A DNA stretch of 64,000 bases. Origin: Candidatus Aminicenantota bacterium (GTDB lineage Bacteria; Acidobacteriota; Aminicenantia; Aminicenantales; UBA4085). Below, piece after piece: positions 9,815-17,353 of this stretch (positions are counted from its first letter, which is position 1; every line of letters begins with the position of its first letter). The stretch covers positions 40,358 through 104,357 of the forward strand of contig PLMN01000033.1 in the NCBI GenBank assembly GCA_003141555.1. The letters are read 5' to 3'. Below the pieces are notes generated by a model. It saw only the letters and a list, made by a program, of their open reading frames with translations. It was not told the DNA's origin and did no database searches. The position numbers and the translations under genes are program-made.

Positions 9815-9886
9815 GACAGACCTCTCCCCGTGTAACGCCGGCGTAACAGATTTTGCTGAAACTCGCCTAACTTCGACTAACGGTGC
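9815..9886 (-). repeat. tRNA 3'-flank repeat, copy next to truncated tRNA-Asp
   Basis: On the minus strand this stretch matches the sequence downstream of the intact tRNA-Asp at 63382-63452: GCACC, then a GCGAGTTT block, then TGTTAC...GTTACACGGGGAGAGG. It lies downstream of the truncated tRNA-Asp at 10028, separated from it by the nested palindrome at 9935-10020. Confidence 0.7.
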
Positions 9887-9934
9887 AAAAAAGAAAACGA
9901 AGAGAAAATACCATTCCATATGAGGGAAGAACAG

Positions 9935-10020
9935 CCCCAAAGCGCTACCAAGAAATTTTCCTATCGTTATTTACCCCCTGCCCCCCTTATGAAAAGGGGG
10001 GAATCGTCAGCGCTTTGGGG
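9935..10020. repeat. Nested inverted repeat
   Basis: Outer arms are perfect 12-mers, CCCCAAAGCGCT at 9935-9946 and its complement at 10009-10020. Inside is a second palindrome, CCCCCCTT at 9981-9988 with AAGGGGGG at 9994-10001. The block lies between a truncated tRNA-Asp and the flank repeat that elsewhere sits 74 bases from the tRNA. Here the distance is 182 bases, so this element probably inserted there (MITE- or REP-like). No coding potential. Confidence 0.7.
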
Positions 10021-10027
10021 AGAGGTA

Positions 10028-10079
10028 TGGCGGGGGCCGACGAGGCTCGAACTCGCGATCTCCGGCGTGACAGGCCGGG
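10028..10079 (-). pseudogene. Truncated tRNA-Asp (3' part only)
   Basis: The minus strand reproduces the 3' part of the intact tRNA-Asp at 63272, from the anticodon stem-loop (CCGGCCTGTCACGCCGG, anticodon GTC) through the T-arm (GCGAGTTCGAGC) to the CCA end, with one substitution and one extra G in the acceptor strand. The D-arm and 5' acceptor are missing, so it cannot fold as a tRNA. This is the kind of remnant left when an element integrates at a tRNA 3' end. Confidence 0.8.
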
Positions 10080-10184
10080 AGGCGGCCACGGACAAACTTG
10101 GAGCGGATGCATTGGAGGAGTTCTCGGAAGAGCGGGACAACCGCGATTACGATTACGAGTTCAGCTTGAAGCCGCCGGGCCCGC

Positions 10185-11012
10185 TTATTTCTTGACGATC
10201 TCGACTCGGCGGTTTTTGGCCCGGCCGTCTTCGCTGCGGTTGTCGGCGATCGGTTTCTCCTGGCCCCAGCCGACAGCCGCGAGCCGGGAGACTTCCAGGC
10301 CGCCCTTAACCACGGCGTCCATCACGGCCTTGGCCCGCTGCTCGGAGAGCGCCTTGTTTGACGCCGGCGTCCCGACGTTGTCGGTGTGGCCCTCGATGCT
10401 GATCTTGAGATCGGAGTGGCCTTTTAACAACGCCACGATCTGGTCGACCGTACCCGCGGATTCGGGCTTGATTTCGGCTTTGCCGGTGTCGAAATTGATG
10501 TAGAGGGCCATGAAGCCGTCCTTGCTCAGGGCGTTGTACATCGCGTCGGCCGTCACTTCCTGGACCATCTCGCCGACCTCGAGAACGATGAGCTCGTATT
10601 GGAAGCCGTCGTTAAAGACCTGCACCTTGAGCCAGACTTCCTTACCGTTTCGGACCACCTTGGCGGTCAGGTTCCAATCCTCGTCGTAGAGGATCGTCCC
10701 GCCCAGGCTCTTGGCGGCGTTGCTATAATTTCGGCGGATTTGCAGGACGCTGGGAGTCGGGACACCGTCCTGGAGCCTGTAAACGAGCTTCGTCTTCTGG
10801 CCTTCCACGGTCTTGGTCTCGCCGTTTTGGACGTTGAACTCCACGGCGTCGAAATTGTTTTCGCATTCGCTGATGTAAAAGTTCTTCATCCGGGAGAACA
10901 TCGGATGGTCTTTGCAGTTCTCGGCGTCCTTCTCCTGGGCGAGGATGGCGGGCGCCGCAGCCAGGACGAGCCCGAGGACCGAGATCATGACGATCAGTTT
11001 GGGGAATCTCAT
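10185..11012 (-). CDS. OmpA-family outer-membrane/peptidoglycan-binding protein
   Basis: A 275-residue exported protein starting at 11012, supported by AGGAGG 6 bases upstream and a standard signal peptide (MRFPKLIVMISVLGLVLAAA); an upstream in-frame start would add 28 unlikely residues. The C-terminal 110 residues are an OmpA domain: LYINFDTGKAEIKPES, LKISIEGHTDNVG, NKALSEQRAKAVMDAV, and AVGWGQEKPIADN...AKNRRVEI. This domain binds peptidoglycan non-covalently. The 140-residue N-terminal part is unassigned and not an obvious beta-barrel. The gene is bracketed by two truncated tRNA copies. Confidence 0.88.
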   Translation of the reverse strand: MRFPKLIVMISVLGLVLAAAPAILAQEKDAENCKDHPMFSRMKNFYISECENNFDAVEFNVQNGETKTVEGQKTKLVYRLQDGVPTPSVLQIRRNYSNAAKSLGGTILYDEDWNLTAKVVRNGKEVWLKVQVFNDGFQYELIVLEVGEMVQEVTADAMYNALSKDGFMALYINFDTGKAEIKPESAGTVDQIVALLKGHSDLKISIEGHTDNVGTPASNKALSEQRAKAVMDAVVKGGLEVSRLAAVGWGQEKPIADNRSEDGRAKNRRVEIVKK

Positions 11013-11202
11013 TGATGCCTCCTGTTGAGAAAGAGACCGTTTCCGTCGGATCTCTCTCGCCCGTATTATAGCCGAGGGGCCGGGTGGTAGCCCCACTTAG
11101 TGTACCATCTGGGAAGCGTAAGTTCTAGGCTCGGAGCCTCACCCCAAAAACCGGTCCGGCTAAAAATGGAGTTTTTTGGCTTTTGAACCTTTTTAAAAAA
11201 AC

Positions 11203-11257
11203 TGGTGGGCGGTGCAGGATTTGAACCTGCGGCCACCGGCGTGTGTGTCCGATGCTC
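11203..11257 (-). pseudogene. Truncated tRNA-Val (3' part only)
   Basis: Forty-three bases at 11202-11244 are identical to 40463-40505, the 3' part of the intact tRNA-Val on the same strand. After four mismatches in the anticodon loop, nine more bases match. Read as a tRNA, the anticodon would be CAC, but U33 is lost and the 5' half is absent. Together with the intact gene it forms a direct repeat 29 kb apart. Just beyond it the plus strand could encode a short protein tail ending in a stop at 11294, which may be another truncated gene. Confidence 0.8.
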
Positions 11258-11299
11258 ATGCCGGCATCCAGGCCGCCGTCGAGGAGTGGAAATAGAGTC

Positions 11300-12196
11300 C
11301 TAGACTGTATCGGTCTCGGCCTCCGCAGGGGCTGCGGCTTTTTCCCTTTTAAACACCGAACGGAACATCATACCCGAGGTATAGAGAATGACGGCGACCA
11401 CGACCCATTTCAGAACGGTCAGGGGCAGCGACTTGACGATCAATCCGGCGATAATGACGGCGATAATCCCGAGCGAGGTCAAGCCAAAGGACGCCTTCGG
11501 GTCGTAGGCCGACGCCCTGATGAATCTCAGCCCGGCCATAGGCATGAGGAGGGCGGCAGAACCCATCATGATCGGAAACGCGGCCCGGGGATTCATGCCC
11601 AAGGCGTAGACCAGGGCCATGCAGGGCGCGTAGATTCCGATGCCGATCGTCATGAGGGAACCCAAGACAAAGCTGACGGCGACGGCGATGATCAATTTGA
11701 CTCCCGTCAGGGCCAGAGCGTCGCCGCCCGTCGGATAGAGATTCAGGAGCCCCATCAACATCGCCAGGGCGACGATAAGCAGAGCTCCTCCGAGGCCGAG
11801 GCGAATCTTTTTGACCGGCCACTTCGAGACGATTCCCGCGCCAATGACGGCTCCCAGAGTCGAGGCCGCCATCATGGATACCAGCGTGAGAGGAGCCACC
11901 TCGACGACGGTGATGAAGATCAGCGCCTCGGTGATGGTCGGAAGACTGTGGCCGACGTTGAGGGTTCCCGGGATGAGCTTGTCTTCGACGTATTTCGTGA
12001 ACTTGAAAAACGCCGTGGTCGGGGCGAAGCTCCCGATGCCGAGCGTGTCAAAGAAATTCGTGACGAAACCGATCCCGATCAAGTGCAGCCAGGGCGCCCG
12101 CGAGAACTGCCCGCGGCGGCGGTAGACGTCCTTAAAGAAATAGATCGCGAAGATCAACGCGGTGACGCTGATGACACTAATCAAAAAATATTTCAT
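11300..12196 (-). CDS. TSUP-family (TauE/SafE) membrane permease
   Basis: A 298-residue integral membrane protein with about eight predicted helices. The motif FDTLGIGSFAPTTAFFK in the first third, and the related IGIGIYAPCMALVYALGM after the internal repeat, are the duplicated hallmark segments of the TSUP family, which exports or imports sulfonates, sulfite and other organic anions. The C-terminus is a short charged cytoplasmic tail. It starts 18 bases after the Ntn-hydrolase gene, so the two are probably one transcript. Substrate is unknown. Confidence 0.82.
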   Translation of the reverse strand: MKYFLISVISVTALIFAIYFFKDVYRRRGQFSRAPWLHLIGIGFVTNFFDTLGIGSFAPTTAFFKFTKYVEDKLIPGTLNVGHSLPTITEALIFITVVEVAPLTLVSMMAASTLGAVIGAGIVSKWPVKKIRLGLGGALLIVALAMLMGLLNLYPTGGDALALTGVKLIIAVAVSFVLGSLMTIGIGIYAPCMALVYALGMNPRAAFPIMMGSAALLMPMAGLRFIRASAYDPKASFGLTSLGIIAVIIAGLIVKSLPLTVLKWVVVAVILYTSGMMFRSVFKREKAAAPAEAETDTV

Positions 12197-12214
12197 GGTT
12201 CGCCTTTAAGAGAG

Positions 12215-13441
12215 TCACTTCGAAGCCGGGTTCTTCCGGAGAGTGTTGAGCGTCTCGCGGATGTCCCCGTTTTCGGGATTGAGCTTGAGAGAGGTTTCGT
12301 AACACCTGATCGCGTCCTCCCGCCTGCCGGTTTTCATGTAGAGATCGCCGAGGTTTTTCTGAATGGGCGCGGAATTCGGGTAGTCCCGGGCGTAGGCCGC
12401 GTAGATCTCGAGGGCCTCGTTCAGCTTCCCCTTGATCTGCATCATCAGGACGAGCTTGCTCACCTGACTGCTCAGTTGGGAGTCGCCGTTTTCCGGCGCG
12501 TAGGAACTGCGGATCTGGACGAGCTTCTCAATGGCTGCCTTGGTCCCTTGTTTGTCGAATATGTCTTCCAGGATCCGGGCGGGCATCTGTTCGAGCGTCT
12601 CCTCGAACCTGATCTGGGCGTTCGTCTTGCGCGGGAAGAGGGCCGCCATCTTAAAAAAATGCTTGCCCTTTTTCAGCTCCTCGGCGACATTGAATCTGGC
12701 GACCTCTTCGAAGTTGTGATAATTGTAGAGATAGAAGTCGCCGTTCGTCAGGTCGCAAATGTTGGCGTAAGCCGTCGGAATCTCTCCTTCGGCATGGACC
12801 GCAGCCAGGATGGAGCGGAAGTAATCGACCGACAGCTCCTTCATATTCTGGAGCATCTCGGTGGCGATTTTGTACCGCGGACAGGGATAGCTTCGGGCAC
12901 CGAACTCGGGGTTCGCCAGGCTGAAGTTCGTCGAGACCTGGAACTCGCCTTGCTTGCGGATCACGAAAAGCTCGCCGTTCTTGTCGGGGCCCATGACGAC
13001 CGAAGCCCCGGTCTTATCGACGAACTGCGCCTGGAAGCAGTTCCAGCCCGCCAAGTTGTGCGTCGTAAACAGGGAGATGACCTCTTCGACCGTCCCGCAT
13101 GTTTCCATGGCGACGATGAACATCCACTGGTCCTTTCCGAACCCCGGCTTATCGGGATGAGCGTTCATCTTCGGATAATTGAGGGCGTTGAAATCCAGGA
13201 AGAGTCCCTGATCGTTCATGGCCCCCTGGACGCCGTACCTCTCGAACCCGACATAGGCGACCCCGTGCTTTCCTTTCTCCCCGGGCATGAAATAGATAAA
13301 GGAATCGGTCGCCGGCAGGTCCTCGGTGTTTCCGACCAGGACGAGACCTTTTCTGGCCGCGTTAAAGATCGTGCACGTCAAGCCGGTTTGGACAGCGACG
13401 ATCGTCAAGATGAACACAACCGCAATGATTCTTTTTTTCAC
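12215..13441 (-). CDS. Secreted Ntn-hydrolase (choloylglycine hydrolase/acyltransferase type) with C-terminal TPRs
   Basis: A 408-residue protein. The signal peptide ends just before Cys23 (TGL-CTIFNAARKG), which would become the N-terminal nucleophile, and the GNTED motif 16 residues later matches the G(R)NED segment of choloylglycine hydrolases and acyl-CoA:6-APA acyltransferases. GVQGAMNDQGL is also typical. From about residue 300 the protein switches to TPR-like helices (ALEIYAAYARDYPNSAPIQKNLGDLYMKTGRREDAIRCYETSLKLNP). Expected to hydrolyse or transfer amide-linked acyl groups outside the cytoplasm. Co-transcribed with the TSUP permease. Confidence 0.78.
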   Translation of the reverse strand: MKKRIIAVVFILTIVAVQTGLTCTIFNAARKGLVLVGNTEDLPATDSFIYFMPGEKGKHGVAYVGFERYGVQGAMNDQGLFLDFNALNYPKMNAHPDKPGFGKDQWMFIVAMETCGTVEEVISLFTTHNLAGWNCFQAQFVDKTGASVVMGPDKNGELFVIRKQGEFQVSTNFSLANPEFGARSYPCPRYKIATEMLQNMKELSVDYFRSILAAVHAEGEIPTAYANICDLTNGDFYLYNYHNFEEVARFNVAEELKKGKHFFKMAALFPRKTNAQIRFEETLEQMPARILEDIFDKQGTKAAIEKLVQIRSSYAPENGDSQLSSQVSKLVLMMQIKGKLNEALEIYAAYARDYPNSAPIQKNLGDLYMKTGRREDAIRCYETSLKLNPENGDIRETLNTLRKNPASK

Positions 13442-13584
13442 TCATGCCTCCAAAATTAATTATGTATCACATCCGGACAAGGAAAACTATGTTCTGCGGG
13501 CCACTGTCGCGGGTCACTTTGAATGGCGGAGGAGGCGCTCCGAAGCCCCCACGCACGCGAATTAATCCCCACCTGGGCCTCGTT

Positions 13585-13612
13585 TTGCATTCGGACCATG
13601 AAATCGTATAAT
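13585..13612 (+). promoter_or_regulatory. Sigma70-type promoter for the Gfo/Idh gene
   Basis: TTGCAT and TATAAT separated by 16 bases, about 65 bases upstream of the start codon at 13678. The gene also has AAAGGAG 8 bases before its ATG. Confidence 0.55.
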
Positions 13613-13677
13613 AGATTCCCGTCCGAAATTTTCCCGCCGGCCGACGGGCTCAAGGCCGGTCTCAAAGGAGCTATACG

Positions 13678-14760
13678 ATGAAGAAATGCCGCGTTGGTCT
13701 TGTTGGGCTGGGACACGTCGCTCAGGTCTGCCATCTCCCGGGGTACGCGGGGGCCAAAAACATCGAGGTCGTTGCCGGGGCGGAGGTCCGAGAAGACATC
13801 CTCAAAAAAGTCGCCGGCGAATGGGGGTTCAAGGGATATACGGAGTATGAAAAGATGCTTCGCGAGGAACATCTGGATATCGTCTGCATAACGACGGGCC
13901 CGAGGTTCACGCCCGGACTGACGGCCAAGGCCGCGGAGCACGGCGTCCACGTTCTCGTTGAGAAGCCGATGGCTCTGACCCTCGCCGAGGCGAGGTCTAT
14001 GATCGACACGTGCCGGGCCCGGGGGGTCAAGCTTTTCTACGGGGAGACGTATCGCTTCCTGCCCGTCTGCCGGACAGCCCGGGAAATGATCGCCCAGGGA
14101 CGACTGGGAGACTTGTTTCTTCTGCTGGAGACGGTCCTCGGCGGAGAGGGCCGCGACCGGTTTCAATCGTATCAGATTTATAACCCCGGCGATCCCGGAG
14201 CGACCTTCATGGGCCTGATGGATCATGGGATCCATCTCGTCGATCTCTTCCGGTGGATGACGGGGAGCGAAGTGGATTGGGTTTTCGGCCGCGGAATGAG
14301 GGCCGGCCAACAACCCTGCACTGAGTTTTTGACCATGCAGTCTGATCGGGAAGCCATCGGGCAGCTCCTCTATAACGAAGTGTCCTTTCCTTCCGACCTC
14401 CCCCAAGAGGGAATTTTCAGCTGGGGGGCTTACTCGGCGCAGGGCAAATCGAGCTGGGAATCCCATCCGGCCAACTTCCGTATCCACGGCTCCAAGGGCG
14501 CCCTCCGGCTCTTTCCTTACCCGAACAGGCTCTTCTTTATCCACGGCGGCGGCGTCGAGGAGATCCGGGTGCCCGACATTCCTCACCCCCGGCACTTTGG
14601 GCTCCAAATCGATTCCTTCGCCGCGAGCGTCCTGAACGATACGGAACCGGAAATTACGGGCGAGGACGGACTCCGCGCCCTGGAGGTGATCCTGGCCGCC
14701 TACGACAGCTACGAGACGAAAAAAATTATCCCCCTTCGGGAGAGCCGACTTCCCCATTGA
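13678..14760 (+). CDS. Gfo/Idh/MocA-family oxidoreductase
   Basis: A 360-residue NAD(P)-dependent oxidoreductase, probably acting on a sugar, polyol or hydroxy-acid derivative. The N-terminal Rossmann fold starts VGLVGLGHVAQVCHLPGY. VLVEKPMALTLAEA contains the EKP motif with the catalytic Lys, and GLMDHGIHLVDLFRWMTG carries the DxxxH motif expected in the C-terminal domain. Length is normal. It ends one base before the stop of the convergent larA-like gene, so the two genes are packed tail-to-tail, which hints at a shared pathway. The exact substrate cannot be read from sequence. Confidence 0.85.
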   Translation: MKKCRVGLVGLGHVAQVCHLPGYAGAKNIEVVAGAEVREDILKKVAGEWGFKGYTEYEKMLREEHLDIVCITTGPRFTPGLTAKAAEHGVHVLVEKPMALTLAEARSMIDTCRARGVKLFYGETYRFLPVCRTAREMIAQGRLGDLFLLLETVLGGEGRDRFQSYQIYNPGDPGATFMGLMDHGIHLVDLFRWMTGSEVDWVFGRGMRAGQQPCTEFLTMQSDREAIGQLLYNEVSFPSDLPQEGIFSWGAYSAQGKSSWESHPANFRIHGSKGALRLFPYPNRLFFIHGGGVEEIRVPDIPHPRHFGLQIDSFAASVLNDTEPEITGEDGLRALEVILAAYDSYETKKIIPLRESRLPH

Positions 14761-14761
14761 C

Positions 14762-16000
14762 TTAGGGCTTGAATTGGACGAGCCGTCCGTTGAGGACGGC
14801 GACGATTTTCGCGTCTCCGTCGGCCGCGATCTTTTCATCGAGGTACCTCTGGAGATCGTGGATCTTGATAAATCCCAGGCTCTCCGTCTCGCGCGGGGCG
14901 AAGCTCGAGTAGAGCGAAACTCTGACCTTCGTCAGCATCTTGGAGATGGCGACGGCCTTGTGGCCGCCGAGGATGAAGTTCTCCCGGATCCGGGCGTAGA
15001 GCTTCGGATAGTCTCTCGCATCCACCATCCAGTCCTCGAACGTCTTCTCGCCGCACTTCTCCGGGCAGCTGGCCACGAGAATGACCTCTCCTCCCTCCTT
15101 GACGATGCTCTTCACGTTGTCGAGGGCCTTTTGAGCCTGATAAAGGTTGACGTCCTTCGGATGCCCTCCGGGAGACGTCACGACGATATCCGCTTTCTCG
15201 GCGATCTCTTTCTTATGGATTCGTTCGTAGACGTCGACGCCGTGCTCGAAGGCGTCGCGGGTCCGACCGGAAAACGCGGCCACGATCCGCTTGTCGTCAT
15301 CCGTAATGACATCGAACACGAAGGCGATATGGGCCATGGCTCCGGCCTCTTCGATGTCCATGCGGACGGGATTATCCTCGTACCGGCCCGCGACGGCGCG
15401 GTCATCGAGCATCATCCGGTGGTTAGCCTGGATGCTCCGACGCGAGCAGACCCCCGGCAGGACGGCCTTCGCCCCCCCGCTGTACCCCGCGAAGTAATGA
15501 TACTCGAGGTTTCCCGTGGCGATGAGAAGATCGGCGTTCAGAGCCTCTTCGAAGACCTCTACCGGGGTCCCCGCTGTCGTGGTTCCGATGAGCCGGCATT
15601 TCTGGTCGTCGAGGTCGACGAGCCGGCGAACTCGGCGGCAGACGTCGTCGCCCACGAGCCTTCGTTTTTCCTCTTCCGTGTGTTTCCGATGAATTCCCAG
15701 ACCAAAAATGACCTTGAGATCGACGATGCCCCCCTCCTCGAGCGAGTCGACGAGGTAAGGAAGGAATTTATAGGAAGGGCAGGGGCGCGTATAATCGCTG
15801 ACGAGAAGGACCGCGCTTTTTTTCCCTTGGGCCAGCTCCGCGAGTCCGGGCGAATGGATCGGGTGCGAGAGGGCATCGAGGATGATGTCCTTTTCGTCTC
15901 GTGACGAACCGACCCCCGAATCCTCGATGACGTGAAGGAGGTTTTTGTCCGGGATCCGAAGCGTTACCTCTCCGTCTCCGTAGGGGATGTCGAGTTTCAC
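14762..16000 (-). CDS. larA: LarA-family nickel-pincer racemase/epimerase
   Basis: A 412-residue member of the lactate racemase family, whose enzymes interconvert 2-hydroxy-acid stereoisomers with a nickel-pincer nucleotide bound to a lysine. All family residues are visible: His104 in GLGIHRKHTEEE, His168 in EYHYFAGYSGGAK, Lys178 in the same motif (cofactor attachment), and His194 in ANHRMM. SDYTRPCP matches the N-terminal signature. The family includes racemases of lactate and malate and epimerases of aldonates, so lactate is only one option. Third gene of the minus-strand operon with PGK and GAPDH, 56 bases after PGK. The cofactor genes larB, larC and larE are not in this window. Confidence 0.85.
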   Translation of the reverse strand: MKLDIPYGDGEVTLRIPDKNLLHVIEDSGVGSSRDEKDIILDALSHPIHSPGLAELAQGKKSAVLLVSDYTRPCPSYKFLPYLVDSLEEGGIVDLKVIFGLGIHRKHTEEEKRRLVGDDVCRRVRRLVDLDDQKCRLIGTTTAGTPVEVFEEALNADLLIATGNLEYHYFAGYSGGAKAVLPGVCSRRSIQANHRMMLDDRAVAGRYEDNPVRMDIEEAGAMAHIAFVFDVITDDDKRIVAAFSGRTRDAFEHGVDVYERIHKKEIAEKADIVVTSPGGHPKDVNLYQAQKALDNVKSIVKEGGEVILVASCPEKCGEKTFEDWMVDARDYPKLYARIRENFILGGHKAVAISKMLTKVRVSLYSSFAPRETESLGFIKIHDLQRYLDEKIAADGDAKIVAVLNGRLVQFKP

Positions 16001-16056
16001 GTCTCTCTCCTTGCCCAGGGATGAAGTTTCCGGGCGGATGCTTCTTTCGGTGCGGG

Positions 16057-17301
16057 TCAGAACCTCCCGGCCGATTTTTTGAGGGCCCTGACGACGGGCA
16101 GCTCCTCGCCGGACAGAAATCTAACCATGGCCCCCCCCCCGGTACAGATGTAGGAAAACCCGTCGGCGACCTTATATTTATTCACGGCCAGGATGCTGTC
16201 CCCGCCGCCGATGACCGAGAAATTCTTCGCCGCCGCAACGTGCTCCCAGAGCTCCTTGGTGCCCCGTTCGGTCAGGGGGTCCTCGAAGATGCCCGAGGGT
16301 CCGTTGATGAAGACCGTCCTCGCCGCCGAGATTCTCTCTTTATAAAGCCGGACGGTTTTCGCGCCGATGTCGGCAATCAAGTGATCCGTGGGCAGATCGC
16401 TGGCGTCGATTTCGACGCGCCCCCCGTCGACATAAGCATAATCCAGGGGAAGGACGATCTTGTCGGCATAGTCCTCGAGGATAGCCCGGGCCATTTCGAT
16501 ATAGGGCTGGAGTTTTTTTTTGAAGATAAGGATCTTCGACAGCGCACCGATATCCTTGTCCTGAGCCAATAAAAAGACTTCGGCGACGAGACCCGTACTC
16601 AGGATCTGATCGGCAACCTTACTCTTGAGGACGGTCGGCATCATGAGAAACGCATCCTCGATCTTGGCGCCCCCCAGCAGAAAAACGCAGGGCTTATCCG
16701 GATCAGTCATTATTTTCGAAAGAACCGCGTACTCTTTTTCGAAGAGCCTTCCCATGGCGGAGGGCAGCAGCTCCTCGAACCCGACGAGCGTGGGCTGGTC
16801 GCGATGAGCCGCGGCGAAGGCGTCACAGACGTAATAGTCGGCCAGGGGAGCGAGCTTTCGGACGACGATCGTTTTGGCCTGGTCCTCGGGCGACAGATTG
16901 AGCTTCGTCTCAAAAAGAGTCATTTCCTCGGCGATGTACCGGACATTGTCCAGGAGGAGGATCTCGCCTTCGTGGAGGGTCCGGATCGCCTCCCTCGCCG
17001 CCGGGCCACAGACGTCATCCAGGAACCCGACCTTCTTCCCCAGCATGTCCGAGAGCACCGCGGCATGCGGCTCCGTTGAGACGAAATTCTGATACTCGAG
17101 ATCACCACCCTGATGCGACATCAGAACCAGCCGGGCTCCCTTCTCCGAAAGTTCCCGGATCGTCGGTACGGCCGCCGAAATTCGGCTCGTATCCCGCAGG
17201 ACCTTTTTCTCCCGGTCGTAAGGGGAATTCAAGTCGAGCCGGCACAGAACGGTCCTGGCCTTGAAATCAAAATCATCGAGAGTGTGGATTCCATACTTCA
17301 T
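16057..17301 (-). CDS. pgk: Phosphoglycerate kinase-like enzyme
   Basis: A 414-residue protein with the PGK fold markers: VLCRLDLNSPYD (substrate binding; the usual DxN is DLN), LVLMSHQGGD, LLLDNVRY, FLLGGAKIEDAF, VFINGPSGIFED and FSVIGGGDSILAVNKY. PGK transfers phosphate between 1,3-bisphosphoglycerate and ATP. The sequence reads closer to archaeal PGKs than to the standard bacterial form, and it sits directly after an archaeal-type GAPDH gene (52 bases), so the pair could catalyse the reversible ATP-linked conversion of a carboxylate to an aldehyde. Whether it is the cell's glycolytic PGK or works on another hydroxy acid is open. Confidence 0.85.
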   Translation of the reverse strand: MKYGIHTLDDFDFKARTVLCRLDLNSPYDREKKVLRDTSRISAAVPTIRELSEKGARLVLMSHQGGDLEYQNFVSTEPHAAVLSDMLGKKVGFLDDVCGPAAREAIRTLHEGEILLLDNVRYIAEEMTLFETKLNLSPEDQAKTIVVRKLAPLADYYVCDAFAAAHRDQPTLVGFEELLPSAMGRLFEKEYAVLSKIMTDPDKPCVFLLGGAKIEDAFLMMPTVLKSKVADQILSTGLVAEVFLLAQDKDIGALSKILIFKKKLQPYIEMARAILEDYADKIVLPLDYAYVDGGRVEIDASDLPTDHLIADIGAKTVRLYKERISAARTVFINGPSGIFEDPLTERGTKELWEHVAAAKNFSVIGGGDSILAVNKYKVADGFSYICTGGGAMVRFLSGEELPVVRALKKSAGRF

Positions 17302-17353
17302 TTTTCCCCCTATCGCGGGCGGCTCTCCGGAATGGACCGCCGAACCGTCCCTT

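Noticed and set aside
9518..10184. Open frames of 60-206 codons in this gap
   Set aside because: They run through the tRNA fragment, the nested palindrome and into the antisense of the OmpA gene; none has a credible start or domain.
11243..13459. 738-codon plus-strand open frame
   Set aside because: It lies antisense to the TSUP and Ntn-hydrolase genes, and its product is an Asp/Arg/Gly-rich low-complexity sequence without domains; both opposing genes have clear motifs.
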